The notes under the pieces are model-generated. The model made no database searches, was not told the DNA's origin, and was given only the letters and a program-made list of their open reading frames with translations. A stretch of DNA of 64,000 nt from positions 186,001-250,000 of the forward strand of contig JAMFTG010000071.1 of NCBI GenBank assembly GCA_023974075.1, read 5' to 3'. Made by a program: the position numbers and the translations under genes. Shown piece after piece: positions 1 through 10,900 of this stretch. This stretch comes from Chaenocephalus aceratus. Taxonomy: Eukaryota > Chordata > Actinopteri > Perciformes > Channichthyidae. How positions within the stretch are numbered: position 1 is the stretch's first letter; each line of letters starts with the position of its first letter.

Positions 1-72
1 TCAGCCCTCAGCCCTCTCCTCTACTCCCTGTTCACTCACGACTGCGTGGCCACACACAGCTCCAACACAATC

Positions 73-265
73 GGCAGCTGTGGCTCAGTGGGTAGAGTGC
101 TGGACTTTGAATCTGGGGATAGCAAGTTCGAGTCCCACTGCAGTTAGCATGTCGTTGTGTCCCTGGGCAAGACAGTTCACCCCAAATGGCTACTGTGGGG
201 ATTTGTCCACAGTACTGAATGTATGTAATTTGCTTTGTATAAAAGCCTCTAACAAATGACATTTA
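73..265 (+). mobile_element. tRNA-derived SINE inside the LINE (copy A)
   Basis: The head folds like a tRNA, with box A (TGGCTCAGTGGGTAGAG) and box B (GTTCGAGTCCC). The seven-base anticodon loop reads as UUG (Gln-like). The body ends with a sequence resembling the common teleost SINE tail (AAAGCCTCTAACAAATGAC). It splits the LINE reading frame just before the FADD-type motif. The same insertion is in copies B and C, so it predates the duplication. It is not a functional tRNA gene. Confidence 0.8.
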
Positions 266-582
266 ATGTGAAGTTTACTGACGACACGACCGTCATCGGC
301 CAGATCACCGACGCTGACGAAACGGCGTACAGAAAGGAGGTCGAAAACCTGACATCTTGGTGCCAGGATCACAACCTCCATCTCAACGTCAGCAAAACAA
401 AGGAGCTGATTGTGGACTACAGGAAGCAGCAGAGAGAGGGACACGCCCCCATCGCCATCAATGGTAATACGGTGCAGAGAGTCAGCAGCTTCAGCGTCCT
501 CAGTGTCCACATCACTGAGGACCTGACATGGACTCTTCACTGAGGACCTAACATGGACTCTTCACACAAACACCATCACCTG

Positions 583-1198
583 ACCTTCTACAGGTGCACA
601 ATAGAGAGGATCCTGACCTTCTACGGGTGCACCATAGAGAGGACACTGACCTTCTACGGGTGCACCATAGAGAGGATCCTGATCTTTCAACAGGTGCACC
701 ATAGATAGGATCCTGACCTTCTACAGGTGCACCATAGAGAGAATACTGACCTTTTACAGGTGCACCATAGAGAGGATCCTGACCTTCTACAGGTGCACCA
801 TAGAGAGGATCCTGACCTTCTACAGGTGCACCATAGAGAGGATCCTGACCTTCTACAGGTGCACCATAGAGAGGGACACTTACCTTTTACAGGTGCATCC
901 TAACCTTCTACAGGTGCACCATAGAGAGGATCCTGACCTTCTACAGCTGCACCATAGAGAGGACCCTGACCTTTTACAGGTGCACCATAGAGAGGATCCT
1001 GACCTTCTACACCTGCACCATAGAGAGGACACTGACCTTTTACAGGTGCACCATAGAGCACATCCTACCTTCTACAGGTGCACCATAGAGAGGATCCTGA
1101 CCTTCTACAGCTGCACCATAGAGAGGACCCTGACCTTCTACAGGTGCACCATAGAGAGGATCCTGACCTTCTACAGCTGCACCAGAGAGAGGATCCTG
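583..1198 (+). repeat. 33-bp tandem array within the LINE (copy A)
   Basis: About 18-19 head-to-tail copies of a 33-bp unit (begins ACCTTCTACAGGTGCACC) that encodes an 11-residue segment present once in ordinary L2 reverse transcriptases. In this copy, several units carry small indels (around 690, 870 and 1,060), so the long frame is broken. Confidence 0.9.
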
Positions 1199-1837
1199 AC
1201 AAGCTGCATCAAGGCCTGGTACGGCAGCTGCACCGCCCTCAATCGTAAGGCTTTACAGAGGGTGGTGAAAACTGCACAGAACATCACCAGGACGGAGCTG
1301 CCATCCATGAAGGACCTTTACTCCCAGCGGCTCAGGAAGAAAGCCCTCAGGATTATAAAACACCCCCATCACCCCAGCCACAAACGGTTCTCTAAATATC
1401 ATACCAACCAATAACTTTACACAAACACTATTTCACTTTTTGTACTATTTTTTTTTTTTTTTTTTCTAATCACTTGCACTATATTTTTCTGTTTATCTGT
1501 TTTATTGTGTTGCACTGTTGGAGGAGCCTGTGACCTAAGATGTTCATCATCATAACTGCACTTTAGCGATGTTCGTATGACCAATAAAAGCCTTGAATCT
1601 TGAACCTTGTCTAAATTGTAAGTGATCTACTCTTTAGGAGGAGATTGTAAAAGTTCTCTAAAAATACAGGAAAAAAGCACATTATAATGTCGAGATGGCA
1701 AATCCGGATCCTTTTACGGACTTAAGGTCTTCTGAGTCAGTCATTGAAGAGATCCGGATCATACGAGTCCTCTGAGTCATATGAGTCACCAAGAGCGTAG
1801 AAATCCTACTGGTCAAACAGGAGCATATAGTCTACAA

Positions 1838-3133
1838 CAGGGGTAATCAAATACAAATCTTAAAGGTCCAAAATAAATGTTTCAATAAGACAAAGGTCCG
1901 TTTATTACGGTCATTCAAACTTTTAAACAATTGCAACAAGATTCTTAACACGAGGTTGCAAAAACAAAAATAATCTGTATGCAGCAGTTTTCATTGTTAT
2001 TGTGTCTGTGCTTGATCCCTCAGTGTTGCAGTGTAAGAGCTGCACAGTTATGAATAAAGGCAGCTGCACTCTTTTTCATTCAGCATTCCCATTATTGCTT
2101 TATAAATGTCTTTCCCCCTTGTGTGTCCACTGAGGTTCGTCAGGCCCAACACATCTTCAACAAACTCCCCCTTTGCCTCATCATAAAAACTCACAAACAC
2201 CAGCAACTGAGCAATGTCAGTGGTGTCAGTGGATTCATCCACAGCTAAGGAAATGCACTGTGCATTTTTTATTCCATCACAAAGCTGATTAATCAAATCA
2301 CCAGCAAGTATTTATGTTCTTCTGGTTGCTGTGGAATCTGAGAGGGGATTTGCTTGATTTGACCTGTTATTTTCTCTTTTTGTTTGCCTTCAACATGGTC
2401 TCCATCACTTCAGTCATGCATTATTTTATACTTCAGTTATTATCCAGTGGAATGTCCTTACCTACTAACCTAGTTAAATCAAAGTGGTTACTTTTTTTTG
2501 GCTGGGCAGTGTAGTTTTACACACCGTCTTATTTGACTTTCTCAGGACTTAAAACTGTTTTTTCGGGGCACACCCCCTCAAAGAAAAAAATATATTTACA
2601 CACGTAAGGTCATCATCTTAATAGTGTTGTATGCTCATCCGTGAGCAGAGCATCACGTTGACGTGTATTACAGCTGAATGCGGCGATTACCATTTTGTTC
2701 AGCAAAACGCCTCACAAACGTATTAAGATCAACAGCTTTAGTGCGTTTTGATTTGATTGTCAGTGTAGACCGCAAATACCTCATTCCTTCAGTGCTTGGG
2801 TCCGAATGCTTCTCGTTTTGCACCGTCCCGTTCAAATGAAATCGCCGCCAATCATATGTCCACGCTCGCGCCAGGACCGGGGGAGGGGTTACATGACGTG
2901 CATCTTGTGCTGCATTCACTTGCACTCGGACATTAGAGACCTTCTCTCATAAATGTCCGATGAGCGCTGTTTGCAGTCTATGGACATAGCGGATCATTTT
3001 GACTCGTTGCGTTGTGGCGATGTATCGCAGATAACACAGATAATACATATGAAAAGTATAATTTGCTCAGAGTCCAGAGACAGTTGTGGTTCGGTCCGGA
3101 TCCGGACCGGAGTCCGTACTTTGAGGATGCCTG
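1838..3133. mobile_element. hAT-type DNA transposon, internally deleted (copy A only)
   Basis: The element begins CAGGGGTAATCAAATAC and ends with the inverted relative GTACTTTGAGGATGCCTG. It is flanked by perfect 8-bp direct repeats GTCTACAA (1830-1837 and 3134-3141). The corresponding sites in copies B (about 41,250) and C carry one uninterrupted GTCTACAA, so the boundaries are certain. The 8-bp duplication and CAGGG ends are diagnostic for hAT (Charlie/Tip100-like). It inserted after copy A separated from B and C, or was lost there. Confidence 0.9.
2048..2296 (-). pseudogene. hAT transposase fragment
   Basis: An 82-codon remnant on the minus strand, inside the 1838-3133 hAT element. It contains the stretch SLAVDESTD followed by ILVF/FVEDVLGL-like sequence, typical of the catalytic region around the first acidic residue in vertebrate Charlie-type hAT transposases and their domesticated relatives. 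A full transposase is about 600 residues, so most of the gene is missing and the remnant cannot be active. Family recognition is from memory of the motif. Confidence 0.75.
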
Positions 3134-3203
3134 GTCTACAACTTCAAATCAATTCAAAGTTTAGAGATACTAGTGAAGGCGGCAGTCCACTGTTTGTCAG
3201 TCC

Positions 3204-3501
3204 ACGAGGGGTTACGTATTGTAACCATGGGCATATAAGCACAGGCGGAGCCCTCTACTGGACTCTATGGGTACTACTCTCTATCATGTCATGCGTGCAT
3301 TCACCTACTGAGTTACGTAAACGTTGCCGGCCAATCGGGGCGAGCCTAGCTGAATGCGCGTGCAGGCCTACAGTACCCTGCCCTCCGACCGTCATCCTAC
3401 ACCCTCTTCAGGGAGGGGCATAGGAAAGACAGGGCCCCCAGGTAGAGGGCTCCGCCTGTGCTTATACTGTATGCCCAGGGTTACAATACGTAACCCCTCG
3501 T
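3204..3501. mobile_element. MITE with long terminal inverted repeats (copy A)
   Basis: A 298-bp foldback element. Both ends read ACGAGGGGTTACGTATTG inwards, and the inverted repeats extend for about 55 bp (through the GCGGAGCCCTCTAC region). In copies B and C it is flanked by TA on both sides, which suggests a TA target duplication; in copy A the left flank is altered by a deletion. No coding capacity is seen. Confidence 0.8.
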
Positions 3502-3507
3502 TATATC

Positions 3508-4080
3508 TCACACAGCCCTGATGTATAAACGCCCTGTTATCCAACAACATCGACCCATCACACTGTCCCTGACCGGCTTTTGGCTAACATCCACCGCAAC
3601 CCCACTTCCTCCCATTTGGTTGTAACCGTGGAGAAGTTGGGGCCGCAGCTTGGATAAGGCACACTTACACACGCTTACCTCGTGTAGAGTGTGCATGGAA
3701 AAATAGTGCGGAGACTCTGTATGGAGCAACTGCGCATCATATTCTCCAGGTCAGGGAGAGTCCTGTATGGGGCTGATTGCGCACGCCGTAGAACCCCGGA
3801 CGAAGGCAGTTTACCTCAACCCTCGATGGCAGTGGCGGGGGGAGCGGTAGACCTACATGCTCTTCCGCCATGGTCATCACCGCAGGGGAAGTCTTGACGC
3901 GCAGACCTGCGTTGCGGACCCTCCGGTGCGCCGGACCCGGAAGCACCAGACAACGAGGCGTCCTCGTCGTCTTCCTACTCGATTAATGGGGCCACCCGAC
4001 CCACCGGAATGGCGAACACGAATGGCATCTCCCCCGCGACATCCTGTTCCTCCGGACACTATAATTTACATTTTTTTGCT
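3508..4080 (-). pseudogene. degenerate copy of an unrecognised GC-rich ORF
   Basis: Minus-strand sequence next to the MITE, homologous to the open 172-codon frames at 41,680-42,198 and 62,627-63,145. Here small indels break the frame into pieces. The function is unknown, and it may never have been a host gene. A sequence so close to a MITE could be part of an older transposon. Confidence 0.45.
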
Positions 4081-5554
4081 ATGTTCAATCTGAATTGTCT
4101 TTAAAATAAAAAACATCTATATTGATTCTGAATTTTCTACATCCAACTCACAGGTTTATTAATACTTCGAGAGAAAATAATATGAACGTTCCCCGTTTAG
4201 AAGTGTAGTTATAGTCATTGTTCTGGAAATGTCCTTTTCGAGCCTGAGACCTAAAAAATAGGCTCAGGGCTTAACAGGTTAACAGGTTATTGAGGTTTTT
4301 TACCAAGTTCCAACTCACTGCAAGTCATACACCAACATTCATTACAAAATATGACCTTTCACATCTCAGTTAATACTCCCCCACTAGAGAATGTGTTGGG
4401 GATAGGATTACAAGGGCTGAAAGTATCCCCCAAAATGTATGATGATTGTATGAATTGTTGGTGAGTTTTGAACCTGTCATTTTGTGCCCCACCTTCTGTG
4501 AAGACGTTTTAAATACAACTTCTTACAACACCGATGTGTCCCAGCACTTTCGTGCTCTGGCCTTATTACCATATTTAATATATGTGATAAGACAGTTATT
4601 GTTCCAGGGACTCAACCGACATCAGCCTGGCAATGCGTCAAAGCCACCTAACGTTACCTTTTAGCTCATTACAACACAACACACATTACAGCTCAGCATA
4701 TTTCTATCTGCTGAGTTTCCATATCTAAATGTGGAGAGAGAACATCTGTTTGCAGGATGTGATGCAGGTTTTGGACAACAGTGAAGGATCCTGGGTAATT
4801 AAGTCCCATGACACATTTGCCATGACGTGATTTCCAACAATCCATTGTTTAAATGACTCTACAGAATCAACTTTTTTATGAATTTGCTTTGTCGATTGCT
4901 TTCACAACGTCAAGAGTGGGATTTTTTTATTATCATTTTAAACTTTATGGATCCAGTTTGAATTGAGCGTATAACGGGATGAGATAACTGAATCAATAAA
5001 GTTTGCCCGTGCTTTGCTGATGACATTGCTCTTTTTAAAAAAAAAGATGTATGAGTATGGGCCGTTATCATGATGTATGAATACAGTCATTTTAAGATAC
5101 CTTCACCGCAATATAAAATAGATACTACAAAGATGAATTGTGCTACAGGATTGTTTATTTTTCCTTGTTAATTTTGGTTACACCAAATACCAAAAGTCCA
5201 GAAACATCACCCCCCCCACAAAGTGCTTTATAACATGATGCTTGTTCACACTGCACAGTTCACAGTACAGAGGACTCTCCACATGATATGTTATAGAGAC
5301 ATCCTTAAATGTACTATCAATCCCTACATTTCGTTTAAATGTATACAAAGGCATATATTAATATAGGTTCATATATTCACTGTGTTTACATTAAGGTGAC
5401 ATTTGTCTGTGTATTCATGAATATTGGAATACATGTGTATATATATAATAAATCCTACAAACACTATGAACATAATACACATTTTTCGCATTTAATTAAA
5501 ATGTTTTAATTAGCACATTTCAAAACAAGATATTAAGATCCATTCACTGACACT
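4081..5554. other. intergenic DNA downstream of the copy A OR gene
   Basis: No gene seen. The first 210 bp repeat the segment that lies just left of the LINE in copies B and C (38,750-38,940 and 59,720-59,910). The piece at about 4,300-4,510 is repeated at 9,354-9,570, on the other side of the OR gene. The rest is AT-rich (for example 5,340-5,500) and matches copy B at 42,770-43,800. Confidence 0.6.
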
Positions 5555-6511
5555 TCAGTTATTAGACCTACCAGCCAACAGTTTATAACGGAGCACATGT
5601 TTACATATGTTTCGTAGTTTGGACATTTGCAGTCCGTACATGACAGGGTTCATTAGTGGCTGTATGAGGAGAAAATACAGTGACAGAATAATACGCAGCA
5701 CACTGGGAACACCACTCATATCAAATCTACTCTGAAGTACTTCAAAGCAGCCGCCAAAAGAGAAGTTGAACAGCGAAACAAGGTGAGGTGTGCAGGTACT
5801 GACAGCTTTCTGTCTGGTCTGTTTGGAGCCAGAGAAACACACTCTGAGGATCTTAATGTACGAGAAGAGGATTGGAAATAAAGGGACAAAAACAGTTAAC
5901 GCAATGCTAAAAAGTCCATAAATGTTGTTCACCTGAGTGTCAGAACATGCTAACTTCACAACAGCATAGTTACTACAATACAAACCATTTATTATGTTTC
6001 CACACAGTGTCAAACGGATGCTTAAATATAACGTTGTCGGGAACTTCACAAAAGAGTACAACCAAGGCAGAATAATGAAGATAACTGCTTTGTTAGAAGT
6101 CATACGTGTGTTATATTGCAGAGGATAACAGATAGCAAGATATCTGTCATAAGACATGACGGTTAAATTGTAAAACTCAATACTTCCATATGTATGCAAG
6201 CAGAAAATCTGCAGGAAGCAGAGCGGAGCAGAGACAGTGTGAATGTCAGAGAGGATCTGAACCAGAAGGAATGGAAACAACCCTGTACTACCATACAGTT
6301 CATTTACAAACAGGCTGCACAGAAAAAGGTACATAGGTTCATGTAAGCTCCTGTTCACACAGATAACCACAATCAGAGACGTGTTGGCAACAGCAATCAC
6401 GATGTACAACATGGCAGTTATCATGAAATACAAGTACCTCAAATATCCAATATTCAAATATTCTCCAAGAATGAAATAGGATACAGTTAGTGGAGTTGAA
6501 TTGGAAATCAT
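5555..6511 (-). CDS. olfactory receptor, intact, intronless (copy A)
   Basis: A complete 318-codon single-exon GPCR, the usual length of a fish odorant receptor. It would sit in the ciliary membrane of olfactory neurons and signal through G-olf. Visible features are an N-glycosylation site NST at residues 4-6, TM1 about 28-52, TM2 about 59-85, the TM3 end with the MSYDRYLAIC signature (119-128), conserved Cys98 and the extracellular-loop-2 cysteines (170, 179, 189), the TM6 KAVSTCTPH region (235-243) and NPVMY in TM7 (288-292). The start at MISNST is chosen because the 12 codons upstream that are open in copy B are out of frame here (one extra T at 6512-6517). Its paralogue at 43,811 differs at 20 residues. 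Subfamily not resolved. Confidence 0.93.
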   Translation of the reverse strand: MISNSTPLTVSYFILGEYLNIGYLRYLYFMITAMLYIVIAVANTSLIVVICVNRSLHEPMYLFLCSLFVNELYGSTGLFPFLLVQILSDIHTVSAPLCFLQIFCLHTYGSIEFYNLTVMSYDRYLAICYPLQYNTRMTSNKAVIFIILPWLYSFVKFPTTLYLSIRLTLCGNIINGLYCSNYAVVKLACSDTQVNNIYGLFSIALTVFVPLFPILFSYIKILRVCFSGSKQTRQKAVSTCTPHLVSLFNFSFGGCFEVLQSRFDMSGVPSVLRIILSLYFLLIQPLMNPVMYGLQMSKLRNICKHVLRYKLLAGRSNN

Positions 6512-7090
6512 TTTTTAAAGGTGAAACCGTTAATATATCTGAGCACATTTGAACTTCACAGTCTTAACTTACCATCCCCCCCAGAGTGTGTCAGGAACTG
6601 TACATGAATGCAACATGAGCACATCTCACACAGTGCAGTGTCTCTCACCTGCTGTGCTGCAGACTGCTGCAGTCCCTTCTGTCAGCTGCAGAGACTTCTG
6701 CTGCTTTAAAGCTTCCAGAACACCAGAACCTAACAGGCCAGGCCCCTTACCATCAGGACCCAGACCAGCCTATCATCAAGAAAGTCATGTTTGGGGCAGG
6801 TCAATCTTTAGTTGACACATGTAAACGGTCAAAACATTGTGTGTTTTGCTTTGACCTATCAACTATGCTTTTGCAATATAGCGGAACATATGACATGGGG
6901 TTTTCCGTCAAAGTGTAAGTGATCTACTCTTTAGGAGGAGATTATAAAAGTTCTCTAAAAATACAGGAAATAGCACATTTTGATGGTCTACTTCTGGTTA
7001 GGCTGGCCTTATGGGAGCCAATTTGATATGTTTGTAATGATAAGGGCTTTGTGTGTATTTAATTGGTAAAATCATTGTCATCGCTTAAAC
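6512..7090. other. 5-prime flank of the copy A OR gene
   Basis: Conserved with the flank of the copy B OR (44,768-45,345). It probably holds the promoter and any 5-prime noncoding exon, but I see no site I can name. A short open frame here (6,549-6,815) is not kept in the same form in copy B and looks like chance. The segment at 6,915-6,980 repeats one found at 1,618-1,680. Confidence 0.5.
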
Positions 7091-8173
7091 CAGGGGTGGG
7101 GAACCTTTTTCCTCTCAAGGGCCATTTCAATATTTTCAACATCCTCCGAGGGCCGTACAAGTTATTGACCTCTGCTTAAAAATCACAGCAGATTCATTTG
7201 GCCTTTTCTTTCATGCAGTGCAAAGAAAAAGCAACCTCTTAATCCAGATATCTTGCCATGACTCGCGCATGCATTCACGTGCATGGTGTGGCATGACCAC
7301 CAAACAGAAAGATATGGACACAAGATGTGTGCAAATGTATTTAGTTTCCTATCCATGTGAACATGATTTAAGTGGGGGGGACCTAACCTCCTCTAGGGGG
7401 GTCCGGGGGATTTTTTTTAAATATTGAAGTTGAAAGCATCAATCTGGTGCACTTTGAGAGCAACATTAGGAGATCTATGGATACATCTCTCAACACCCAT
7501 ATGAAACAGAACTGTAAGCAGATTTACTTTTTCTTTATGGATAATTTACAAATCACTCTCCTTTCAAACTGTATTCTTGTTTTATTAATAACAACTTTTT
7601 TTTACTGAATAAAGTAAACGGGTATAAAATACTATATGTATTTTATACCTGTTTACTTTATTCTCTTGTTTTTTGATAACTATAATGATCATATAAAGAT
7701 GTGCCTTTACCTCACTGGTTGGAGAAAAAGCTTCTTATATTCGTTAGCACAGCTAGCTAACCAGATGCTAATAACAACAAAGTTATTGACTGTATGATCA
7801 GTGTGACAGATGAACAGATCGCCACTGGGCTTACAACTAAGACACAGCCACGCAAAAACTGCAGCATGTGTAGCCTACGGACTTATGGGTACTGCAATTT
7901 GTTGAAGTCCCGGAGTGGTTCTGGTGCTCTCCGTCAGCACTGCACCCCTGTCAGACGAGACATATACCACGTGGTGACACGTTAGGCTCGTGTTGTGTTC
8001 AAGGAACATGACCGTTGCCAGGAAAAACAGGCACTCGCTTGTTTAATTATTTTGCGGTCTAGATTTCTTTAATTTTTTTCTTTTTTGCGTGTGTTTATAA
8101 ATGACCTCGAGGGCCAAACCAAATGGTCTCGCGGGCCGTATACGGCCCGGGGGCCAGAGGTTCCCCACCCCTG
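7091..8173. mobile_element. second hAT-type element (copy A only)
   Basis: Ends are CAGGGGTGGGGAACC and its inverted form GGTTCCCCACCCCTG, with perfect 8-bp target duplications GCTTAAAC at 7083-7090 and 8174-8181. Copy B at about 45,345 has the unoccupied site. The 1,083-bp interior has no recognisable transposase frame, so this is a non-autonomous element. The inner copies of GGGCCA/GGCCGT near both ends are typical of hAT-Charlie termini. Confidence 0.9.
7607..7663. repeat. 57-bp near-perfect palindrome
   Basis: Two 26-bp arms (starting GAATAAAGTAAACGGG) around a 5-bp TATAT centre, with a single mismatch. It lies inside the 7091-8173 hAT element and could form a cruciform or RNA hairpin. 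Confidence 0.9.
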
Positions 8174-8181
8174 GCTTAAAC

Positions 8182-9353
8182 CTTTTCTTTAAACCTCTGG
8201 ACAATCTTCTAAGATACAATCCTTATGTCGCCGGTTAAAACCGTAACTGCCCTCTTCAGTTGCAACTCACAATTCTTCGAGAATGCTTCTATGGTGAACT
8301 ACCCAGTAAAACCCTGTGCTTTATTTCCCTCTTACTGTAGCTGACTTTATATCCTACCAGCAGAAGCAGAATAAAATGCACACCCATTAGCCTACTATGT
8401 GTATAAGTGTCATTTTCTTCCGATGGAGTGAATGTCCAGACTTGCCTCAGATTGTACAGTCAAAGGAAACTGGAAGCTTTCAGTCATTTTGAGTCAGGGC
8501 CTCCTGCTTACTCCTGAGTTAATCCGTCTTTCTTCTACTAAATAGTTACACCTATAGAGTGGAGCAGGAACGAGTCCTAAAACCCAGAAGTGAGTTAGCA
8601 TTTTACCACTTTACACTCGTCTCAGAGTCAAAGGTTGTTTGAACTAGTTTTTGGAAAATAGCTGGAAATAAGGTCTGTGGTTGACACAAATTTAAGAGAC
8701 GGATCACATTAAATCTATCAGCAGTGACTCCACTGGTGATTTCTGAAGAGTTTCCGTTTCTGAAAAATGATGTTTGTTACCAAGTGGCTGAATAGGACTA
8801 CAGAAGTTGTGGTTTGGATTTTGAATCTGTAGTTTTTAATATGGATCTTAAGTTGGCGTGACGTTCTAGTCAAGCTGCTGTACTCGGCTGTAGTTCCTTT
8901 ATAGCATAACGTTAGCATTTTGCTTCTGGCCATTATATTTATGATTCTAACATTATAAAAGTATGGTAGACATGTTTTATCATGTTTTATCACCACTGTA
9001 AAGCGTCTTTGAGCACCTGGAAAAGCGCTTTGAAATGCAATGTATTATTATTATTATTATTATTATTATGTGGAGGTTATCCGGCTGATCGAAACGTGCA
9101 TTTATCAAACAGGTTCGTTTTTCACAGACCTTATTTTTTACAATATTCCAAAATCTAATGGAGAAATCCCGTCGGCCTACAAAAAGACGTCTTCCATGCA
9201 CCACTCTATAGCGATAAACTATATCAAACCTTAAACTGTTTCGAGGGCAACTTTAAATTTGATGATTTTTACATTTTGGATAATACAATATTATGTTTTA
9301 TTATAATAACTTTCATTTTAAAAATCCATTATACCAATCTCTTAATGATGTTT
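8182..9353. other. noncoding flank of copy A
   Basis: Collinear with copy B 45,346-46,520. Copy B has about 130 bp near 45,950-46,080 that are absent here. No gene is visible. Confidence 0.5.
8975..9070 (+). mobile_element. short retroposon tail with (ATT)n
   Basis: A 96-bp insertion absent from copy B (compare GTAGACATG then TGGAGG at about 46,230). It contains CTGTAAAGCGTCTTTGAG and AAAAGCGCTTTGAAATG followed by about nine ATT repeats, a common fish SINE/LINE 3-prime end. Confidence 0.65.
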
Positions 9354-9716
9354 GTACCAAGTTCCAACTCATTCCAATTCACTGCAACTCATACACCAAC
9401 ATTCATTACACAATATGACCTTTCACATCTCAGTTAATATTCCCCCGTAGAAAATGTGTTGGGGTTAGGATTACAAGGACTGAACATATCCCCCAAAATG
9501 TATGATGATTGAATGAATTGTTGGTGAGTTATGAGCCTTTCTTTCTGTGCCCCACCTTCTGTGAAGAGGTTTTAAATAAAACATCCATCCATCCATCCAC
9601 CAATCAATCTTCTCCCGCGGAGGTAACAGTTCCAGCAGAGAGCCCTAACTTCCCTTTTGCCCATCCCACATTAACCAGCTCTGACTGGGGGATTCAAGGA
9701 GCTTCCAGGCCAGCAA
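9354..9716. other. right end of copy A, direct repeat of 4,300-4,510
   Basis: The sequence from about 9,354 to 9,570 repeats the stretch at 4,300-4,510, so the OR gene is bracketed by direct repeats of about 210 bp. It matches the end of copy B at 56,047-56,370, where the left part is displaced by the 9.5-kb insertion. A (CATC)n run lies at about 9,581-9,600. Confidence 0.6.
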
Positions 9717-9799
9717 AGAGATATAATCCCTCTACCAGGTCCTAGGTAGAGATATAATCTCTCCACCTGGTCCTGGGTAGAGATATAATCCCTCTTACT
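9717..9799 (+). repeat. 31-bp minisatellite, about 3 copies
   Basis: Units contain AGAGATATAATCCCTC and CTGGTCCTAGGT. The array is cut off by the Pao insertion at about 9,800. The same unit forms a 22-copy array at 56,369-57,068 and short runs at 37,567-37,650 and 58,487-58,611. Confidence 0.9.
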
Positions 9800-9991
9800 A
9801 TAATAAATGACAATACACACAAAATATATGTTCAGATCTCTTCCTTGGATTATTTGTTCAGAGTTTATATGTTGCAGTCTTTTTGGGAAAGTGATCATCT
9901 TTTCTCACTAATCAGTATCAATAAAAATGATTAGGTTTGTGTGTGTGCAGGGGGTAGGAGACAAAAAATAAAATAGGCAAAAATAGTCCAT

Positions 9992-10269
9992 TTAGACATG
10001 GCAAAAGTCCTCTGACTCCTGAAGAAGGCTAACTTTGTTAATTGGTCTGCTCAGGAAACTATTCTTGGTCTTGATCCGAAGCATACGCACAAGTCCCTTT
10101 TTGTCAACGATGGTCTCAGCAACTTTTCCAGTAAGCCAGGAGTTCCGAGGCGCTGAGTCATCCATAATGATCACGATGTCTCCTGGTGTGAAGTTGCGTC
10201 TGATTTTTGACCATTTCTGTCGTTCTTGAAGTAGGGGAAGATATTCTTTAATCCACCGTTTCCAGAATA
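9992..10269 (-). pseudogene. Pao polyprotein C-terminal tail
   Basis: Last part of the Pao pol polyprotein on the minus strand, ending in TAA at 9992-9994. It has the FTPGDIVII and MDDSAPRNSW signature of the domain that follows integrase in BEL/Pao elements (DUF5641-type). Its upstream continuation lies at 21,725, on the far side of the endogenous retrovirus. After the retrovirus and one copy of its AATCT duplication are subtracted, the frame runs on without a gap. It cannot be expressed as part of the polyprotein now. Confidence 0.8.
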
Positions 10270-10279
10270 AATCTTGTTA

Positions 10280-10900
10280 AGGCCCTGACACACCAAGCAG
10301 TCACCAGAGGACTAGCCGACGCTGAAGTCGGCTGTTGCCTGGCCGTGTTCTCCTGCGTTTTGGCCATGTGTCGCACGGGAACACACCGCACCGACTTCAG
10401 TGCATGAGTGGCAATAACTCTCCTTACCAGCAGGCGGCGGTAGTGTGTATTCGTCATTCAAAAGAGGCAACAACCGGAAGACAGAGAAGAAGAAGAGTAT
10501 CTTTTCTCCGTAATATCATACAGAGCTGGCCTCTCCTGGATCAAGGTGATGAGCAGGTCTTCGTTTGCATCATTCCAGATCGCCATGATGAGATGAAAAT
10601 GAATAGCAGTCTGTGTGTGCCTTCTTAAATCGTTTGTTCACGTCCCTCACTTCCGCTTTGCTTCTCATGCACTGATTTGCTAGCTGAACAGCCAATCAGA
10701 GTGATTATTTGGTCCGACTGCCAGACCCGATGCATGGCCGATTCAACATGTTGAATCGGCCATGCATCGGGTCTGGCAGTCCAAATAAGGCGTGTCACGG
10801 TCGACGGTGCGGGACACACCAACCTGACTATGGCGCCGCGAATGCCCGACAGCCTCTGACTGCCTCTGACTCCCAAAATCGGGTTGGTGTGTCAGGGCCT
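10280..10900. mobile_element. MITE, TTA target duplication, Harbinger-like
   Basis: A 621-bp element with perfect 17-bp terminal inverted repeats (AGGCCCTGACACACCAA). It is flanked by TTA at 10277-10279 and 10901-10903, and the intact 3-prime LTR shows the empty site. A 3-bp TWA duplication suggests PIF/Harbinger, but the superfamily is not proven. It has no transposase frame. Confidence 0.85.
10717..10780. repeat. perfect 64-bp palindrome inside the MITE
   Basis: Arms of 32 bp (starting ACTGCCAGACCCGATGC) meet at ACATGT with no mismatch. Similarity continues outward with a 4-bp interruption. Any transcript would fold into a strong hairpin. Confidence 0.95.

Larger units (their letters stand above)
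1..1606 (+). mobile_element. L2-clade LINE, 3-prime part (copy A), degenerate
   Basis: This is the end of a non-LTR retrotransposon that runs in from outside the window. Reading forward, it holds the reverse-transcriptase stretch with the FTDDTTV version of the FADD catalytic box (about 270-290), a conserved C-terminal region (1,200-1,414), and a 3-prime UTR that ends in AATAAAAGCC followed by CTTGAATCTTGAACC, the short repeated tail typical of L2 elements. It is dead: a SINE interrupts it at 73-265, the frame is lost near 540, and a 33-bp unit is expanded inside it. The same structure recurs at 38,941 and 59,912, so this insertion predates the segmental duplication. Assignment to L2 rather than a related Rex/CR1 clade rests on family recall. 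Confidence 0.85.

Noticed and set aside
4446..4664. 72-codon ORF present in all three copies
   Set aside because: Conserved only because the segments are recent duplicates; part of it is also repeated at 9,509, and no domain is seen.
6549..6815. 88-codon ORF upstream of the copy A OR
   Set aside because: Copy B carries an indel that changes the C-terminus and the frame has no start context or motif; it is flank conservation from the duplication.
9800..9990. 3-prime LTR of the Pao element
   Set aside because: No similarity to the 35,715-36,173 candidate was found by eye; the end seems truncated.
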